DNA from: Bacteroidota bacterium | GTDB lineage: Bacteria; Bacteroidota; Bacteroidia; Bacteroidales; WCHB1-69 | Length of the DNA: 10,642 nt | Assembly (NCBI GenBank): GCA_023392945.1 | Contig: JAEWNB010000008.1 | Coordinates: 1 to 10,642, forward strand | Direction: 5' to 3' | Part shown: positions 7,122 to 10,642 of the stretch, in pieces | How positions within the stretch are numbered: position 1 is the first letter of the stretch | Layout: every line of letters starts with the position of its first letter | Program-made: the position numbers and the translations under genes | The notes under the pieces: generated by a model | Databases searched by the model: none | What the model saw: only the letters and a program-made list of their open reading frames with translations | What the model was told of the DNA's origin: nothing

Positions 7122-7733
7122 TCAATTTAATGAAGTGCTGATATAACTGAGTTGCCCTGTGTAGTTACCGGAGATGTTTCTTCCCTGCTCATCCGTGAAG
7201 GTAAACGTTATGGTGTACTCATTGCCATTTACGCCGACAGTGATATTGCCGGTGTTAAGAATCCCATAAGTTGAATTGCCAATTGTTTGTGCCTGATGAA
7301 CCCATGCTCCGTTAAAGGTGTGAATATTGTGGAGTGGAGCATCAAAGGATTCAAAATTATAGGTAGTGGCATCTAAAGAATTATTGGTTGAAGTGTAGAT
7401 ATTCAGCAGTAAAGTTGTATGTTCGTCGGGATTTCCGGCAGCTAAAGAATCCAAAATAGCTTCTACCGAATCAGGCGAACTGACAATAGCATGAATGGCA
7501 TCAATAGCCGCAGGGTCGACAATTGAAGAAAAATCCAAAATCAGATTGTGACATCCTTGCAGGGTATCGATATCCTGAATATGGATGAGATTTCCATAAT
7601 AGATATCATAAGAAGTACCGTCAATAGTGATTTCTCCCTTTGGATCATCCGGAAATATGTCATCACAGGATGAAGTAACAATTGACAAAGAAAGTAAACA
7701 CAAAAAAGCTACTAAAGAAATTTTTATTTTCAT
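7122..7733 (-). CDS. Putative lipoprotein of unknown function
   Basis: A 203-residue predicted lipoprotein. The N-terminus has a basic start (MKIKI), a hydrophobic stretch (SLVAFLCLLSLSIV) and TSSC, with Cys23 as the likely lipidated residue. Thr at the -3 position is a weak lipobox match, but such boxes are loose in Bacteroidota. The acidic residues straight after the cysteine (CDDIFPDD) fit the type of signal that sends Bacteroidota lipoproteins to the cell surface; this is inference. The mature part is Asn/Thr-rich and looks beta-stranded. The last third (GNITVGVNGNEYTITFTFTD, then GNYTGQLSY) resembles beta-sandwich ends common in small Bacteroidota lipoproteins, but I cannot name a family. 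No catalytic motif is seen. It is a single-gene unit: own promoter box at 7758-7765 and own terminator at 7047-7077. It is divergent from clpC, which does not by itself imply a shared role. Confidence 0.85.
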   Translation of the reverse strand: MKIKISLVAFLCLLSLSIVTSSCDDIFPDDPKGEITIDGTSYDIYYGNLIHIQDIDTLQGCHNLILDFSSIVDPAAIDAIHAIVSSPDSVEAILDSLAAGNPDEHTTLLLNIYTSTNNSLDATTYNFESFDAPLHNIHTFNGAWVHQAQTIGNSTYGILNTGNITVGVNGNEYTITFTFTDEQGRNISGNYTGQLSYISTSLN

Positions 7734-7757
7734 AGTTTTATTTTTTTAATGATAATG

Positions 7758-7765
7758 CAAATATA
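7758..7765 (-). promoter_or_regulatory. Candidate -7 box (TATATTTG) of the lipoprotein gene
   Basis: TATATTTG on the minus strand matches the Bacteroidetes -7 consensus TAnnTTTG. It lies 24 bases before the ATG at 7733, leaving a short leader. I see no TTTG at the usual -33 spacing, so the call rests on one box and its position. Confidence 0.55.
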
Positions 7766-7841
7766 GTATTACTTTTTAAAAATTGAGTTGGTTTGATTTT
7801 TTTTTTCTCTTATAAAATAAACAAACACCAAACCTAAATTG

Positions 7842-7849
7842 TATATTTG
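7842..7849 (+). promoter_or_regulatory. Candidate -7 box (TATATTTG) of clpC
   Basis: TATATTTG matches the Bacteroidetes -7 consensus TAnnTTTG exactly. It is 18 bases before the clpC ATG, giving a leader of about ten A/T bases. No TTTG is seen at the -33 spacing. The box overlaps the TTG at 7847, which makes that TTG an unlikely start codon. Confidence 0.55.
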
Positions 7850-7867
7850 CAAAAAAAAATATTTTTT

Positions 7868-10411
7868 ATGGAAATAAAGTATTCTGAAGAAATGAAATTT
7901 GCTTTGGAAGAAGCAAGAAATTTGGCTGTTCTCTATAAATTTCCAAAGATCGGAATAGAACATATTGTGATAGGCATTTTCAAATATCCAAATATTAGCA
8001 ATGTTCAACATCTTTTTGAGGTTTTTAAGATAGATATTAATAATATCCGTTCTAAACTTGAAGAGATGATTGAGGAAAATGATAATATGGTAGAAGAATC
8101 TCTGGAGACAATTAAATTTAATAGTCAGACGGATAATATGTTAAGGCTTTCTTATTTGATTTCAAAAGAGTTTCGAAGCGAATTTGTTGAGGCAGAACAT
8201 TTTATTTTAGCAATTATTAAAGAGGGCAGGAATGATGCTAATAATGTGGTAAAGATGTTGTTGAAACGTGCCGGTATGACCTATGAAACGTTGTCTACTG
8301 AGATTAAAAATGATAGCATCATGCAGTCTGAAAATGATTTAAGTCCTTCAAATTCAGATTTTGAGGAAGATGAGGATGACGACAGAAGGACTACCCGCCC
8401 TCAGAAAAATAGTGGAAAGCATTCTGCTACGCCAATGCTGGACAGTTTTGGGAAAGATTTGACTAAATATGCCGCAGAAGGAAAACTTGACCCTATTGTA
8501 GGCCGTGAAAAAGAATTACAACGGATAGCCCAGATTTTAAGTCGCCGTAAAAAAAATAATCCGGTACTTATTGGAGAACCCGGTGTCGGGAAATCGGCCA
8601 TTGCTGAAGGTCTTGCTTTGAGAATTATTCAAGGAAGGGTTTCCCGGACATTACTTAATAAAAGGGTGGTTAGCCTTGATATGGCATCTTTGGTTGCGGG
8701 GACTAAATACAGGGGACAGTTTGAAGAGAGAATGAAGTCCATATTGACAGAATTGGAGAAAAATCCGAATGTCATTCTCTTTATCGATGAATTGCATACT
8801 ATGGTTGGTGCCGGCAGTACTCCCGGAAGTCTGGATGCATCCAATATGTTTAAACCTGCTCTTGCCCGTGGAGAACTGCAATGTATTGGAGCTACTACAT
8901 TGGATGAGTATCGTCAGTATATTGAAAAAGACGGAGCTCTGGAACGCCGTTTTCAGAAAATTATGATGGACCCGACTACTCCCGAGGAAACACTTGAAAT
9001 TCTGGATAATATTAAAGATAAATATGAAAATCATCACATGGTTACCTATACGCCGGAAGCTCTTCGTAATTGTGTGACTTTGTCAAATCGTTATATTACC
9101 GATCGCTGTCTTCCCGACAAAGCAATTGATGCTATGGATGAAGCCGGCTCCAGGGTGCATATATTACATATCCATGTTCCTGAAGAATTGATTGAGGTGG
9201 AAAAAGAAATTGACAATTTCCAAAAATTAAAAACCACTGCAATAAAAGATCAACAATATAATGCTGCTGCCGGGTACCGAGATCAAATAAAAATTGCCGA
9301 ATCTAAACTGGAAAATATAAAGCGGGAATGGGAAGCTCAAACTAATTTGCAACGACCTGAAGTGAGTGCCGAAGATGTGGCTGAGGTTATTGCCATGATG
9401 ACCGGGGTTCCGGTGCAACGAATTGCCAAAAATGAGGGTGAAAAGCTAATGAAGATGGCAGAAGAACTTTCTGATAAAGTGATAGGACAAGAAGAAGCTA
9501 TTATTAATATTTCTAAAGCAATCCGTAGAAATAGAGCCGGTCTTAAAGATCCTAATAAACCTATTGGAACTTTTATTTTTCTTGGTCCTACAGGTGTCGG
9601 GAAAACGTATGCTTCAAAAATTCTTGCGGAATATCTGTTCGATTCTCAGGATGCTCTTATTCGTATCGATATGAGCGAGTATATGGAAAAACATACTGTA
9701 TCTCGCCTTATTGGGGCTCCTCCGGGTTATGTTGGCTATGAAGAAGGGGGGCAATTGACTGAAAAGGTTCGCAGAAAACCCTATTCTATCATACTGCTGG
9801 ATGAAATTGAAAAAGCTCATCATGATGTATATAATGTTTTGTTGCAGGTTTTTGATGAGGGTATTCTTACCGATGGAATTGGTAGAAAAGTAGATTTCAA
9901 GAATACTATTATCATCATGACTTCCAATATCGGTTCACGCGAATTGAAAGATTTTGGCTCAGGACTCGGTTTTAGTACAACTGCTACTGAAACTAATAAA
10001 TCTAAAAATGAGCACACAATTGTCGAAAATGCACTAAAGAAAAACTTTGCCCCCGAATTTCTGAATCGTATTGAGGATATTATCTATTTTAATAATCTTA
10101 CTAAAGAAAATATTATTAAAATTATTGATATTGAATTGGCTAAGGTGTTGAAGAGAGTGAAATCCATGGGACTTGATGTGGAGGTTTCTCTTAAGGCTAA
10201 GGATTATCTCGCTGAAGTTGGCTGGGATTCTAATTATGGTGCCAGACCGCTTAAACGTGCTATCCAGAAATATGTTGAAGATACCCTGGCTGAGGAAATA
10301 TTAATGCAAAGCTATGGGGAAGATGTCAAACTATTGCTGGATTATGATGATCTTAAAGAGGAAATGTTTGTAAAACCTGTTGAATTCCCTGAAATAGTTC
10401 CGGCTCTGTAA
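7868..10411 (+). CDS. clpC: ClpC-type AAA+ unfoldase, ATP-binding subunit of Clp protease
   Basis: Hexameric cytoplasmic ATPase that unfolds protein substrates and feeds them to ClpP. From ATG 7868 it has 847 residues, normal for the family. Order: Clp N-terminal double repeat (about 2-148), an acidic linker (163-173, FEEDEDDD), and a first AAA+ domain with Walker A GEPGVGKS (236-243), Walker B VILFIDE (302-308) and arginine pair ERRF (about 359-362). Then comes a middle domain with a UVR-like helix pair (about 456-491, QQYNAAAGYRDQIKIAE). The second AAA+ domain has Walker A GPTGVGKT (573-580), Walker B IILLDE (641-646), the LGF loop (700-702) that contacts ClpP, and sensor-2 GAR (791-793). 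The short UVR middle region and the LGF loop separate ClpC from ClpB and ClpA. An upstream in-frame TTG at 7847 would add seven residues (MQKKIFF) but lies inside the promoter box, so ATG 7868 is preferred. Monocistronic; a terminator follows 16 bases after the stop. Confidence 0.96.
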   Translation: MEIKYSEEMKFALEEARNLAVLYKFPKIGIEHIVIGIFKYPNISNVQHLFEVFKIDINNIRSKLEEMIEENDNMVEESLETIKFNSQTDNMLRLSYLISKEFRSEFVEAEHFILAIIKEGRNDANNVVKMLLKRAGMTYETLSTEIKNDSIMQSENDLSPSNSDFEEDEDDDRRTTRPQKNSGKHSATPMLDSFGKDLTKYAAEGKLDPIVGREKELQRIAQILSRRKKNNPVLIGEPGVGKSAIAEGLALRIIQGRVSRTLLNKRVVSLDMASLVAGTKYRGQFEERMKSILTELEKNPNVILFIDELHTMVGAGSTPGSLDASNMFKPALARGELQCIGATTLDEYRQYIEKDGALERRFQKIMMDPTTPEETLEILDNIKDKYENHHMVTYTPEALRNCVTLSNRYITDRCLPDKAIDAMDEAGSRVHILHIHVPEELIEVEKEIDNFQKLKTTAIKDQQYNAAAGYRDQIKIAESKLENIKREWEAQTNLQRPEVSAEDVAEVIAMMTGVPVQRIAKNEGEKLMKMAEELSDKVIGQEEAIINISKAIRRNRAGLKDPNKPIGTFIFLGPTGVGKTYASKILAEYLFDSQDALIRIDMSEYMEKHTVSRLIGAPPGYVGYEEGGQLTEKVRRKPYSIILLDEIEKAHHDVYNVLLQVFDEGILTDGIGRKVDFKNTIIIMTSNIGSRELKDFGSGLGFSTTATETNKSKNEHTIVENALKKNFAPEFLNRIEDIIYFNNLTKENIIKIIDIELAKVLKRVKSMGLDVEVSLKAKDYLAEVGWDSNYGARPLKRAIQKYVEDTLAEEILMQSYGEDVKLLLDYDDLKEEMFVKPVEFPEIVPAL

Positions 10412-10427
10412 TCGGAATTTTACTTAA

Positions 10428-10458
10428 AAAAAAAGGCAGTTATTGACTGCCTTTTTTT
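10428..10458. terminator. Convergent two-way terminator shared by clpC and the type IX cargo gene
   Basis: A 13-bp perfect stem (AAAAAAAGGCAGT at 10428-10440 with 10446-10458) around a TATTG loop, flanked by A and T runs so that either strand gains a U-tract. It lies 16 bases after the clpC stop and 14 bases beyond the stop of the converging minus-strand gene, and is the only terminator between them. Confidence 0.9.
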
Positions 10459-10472
10459 ATGATGTACTATTA

Positions 10473-10642
10473 TTACATTTTTACAATCTTTCTGGTTATA
10501 GACCCATCGCCTGTCAGAATTCTTATAAAGTAAATTCCATCTGAATATTGGCTTAAGTTTAAGGTGATGACATTTTCTGTAACGGTTGAGGATAAAATTA
10601 ACTGTCCGTCCATGGAAAGTAATTCTATCTGAGCATTATTTA
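10473..10642 (-). CDS. Type IX secreted protein, C-terminal sorting domain only (5' part outside window)
   Basis: The last 55 codons plus TAA of a gene that enters from the right edge. The translation includes QIELLSMDGQLIL, then VITLNLSQYSDGIYFIRIL, and ends SITRKIVKM. This is the pattern of the Por/type IX C-terminal sorting signal: a strand with a xxDGQ turn, a Leu-rich strand, GIYFIRI, and a final K(I/L)VK. In known systems the signal is recognised by the outer-membrane type IX machinery and removed by the PorU sortase as cargo is released or anchored at the surface. The cargo part is not in the window, so its function cannot be stated. It converges with clpC over a shared terminator. Confidence 0.88.
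   Translation of the reverse strand, partial: NNAQIELLSMDGQLILSSTVTENVITLNLSQYSDGIYFIRILTGDGSITRKIVKM

Noticed and set aside
7847..7867. TTG at 7847 as the clpC start
   Set aside because: It overlaps the TATATTTG promoter box, and the added residues MQKKIFF are not part of the usual ClpC N-terminus, which begins close to the ATG at 7868.

Overview
The window looks like a chromosomal segment of a low-GC member of the Bacteroidota. Four things point there: a type IX secretion (Por) C-terminal sorting signal at the right edge, TATATTTG promoter boxes of the Bacteroidetes TAnnTTTG type, a GyrA with the QNRGGKG form of the GyrA box and an acidic tail, and an IS1182-type element ending in GAGGCTGTCTCAAAA. 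I cannot place it to genus.

Layout. Positions 1-1520 hold one end of an IS1182-family insertion sequence; its transposase is on the minus strand and runs off the left edge. Positions 1521-1886 hold a gene-poor patch of direct and inverted repeats, which the insertion sequence abuts exactly. A strong two-way terminator follows at 1891-1932. Positions 2000-6934 hold a minus-strand, operon-like set transcribed gyrA, then TPR protein A, then TPR protein B. The two TPR proteins are tandem paralogues. Protein A carries an apparent one-base frameshift between its signal peptide and its mature part. Positions 7047-7733 hold a minus-strand lipoprotein gene of unknown function with its own terminator. 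At 7734-7867 a divergent promoter region separates it from clpC (plus strand, 7868-10411). clpC shares a convergent two-way terminator with the 3' end of a minus-strand gene for a type IX secreted protein that runs off the right edge.

How the genes work together. gyrA and clpC are housekeeping genes: DNA supercoiling, and ATP-driven unfolding for the ClpP protease. The two TPR proteins are predicted to be exported to the periplasm and, from their spacing, are probably cotranscribed with gyrA; nothing in the sequence explains a functional link. The lipoprotein and the type IX cargo belong to the cell envelope or surface. I see no CRISPR array, tRNA or rRNA gene, phage module, toxin-antitoxin pair or defence cassette. 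No new multi-gene system is evident. The points most worth a second look are the frameshift in TPR protein A, the repeat patch and its junction with the insertion sequence, and the gyrA-linked paralogue pair.
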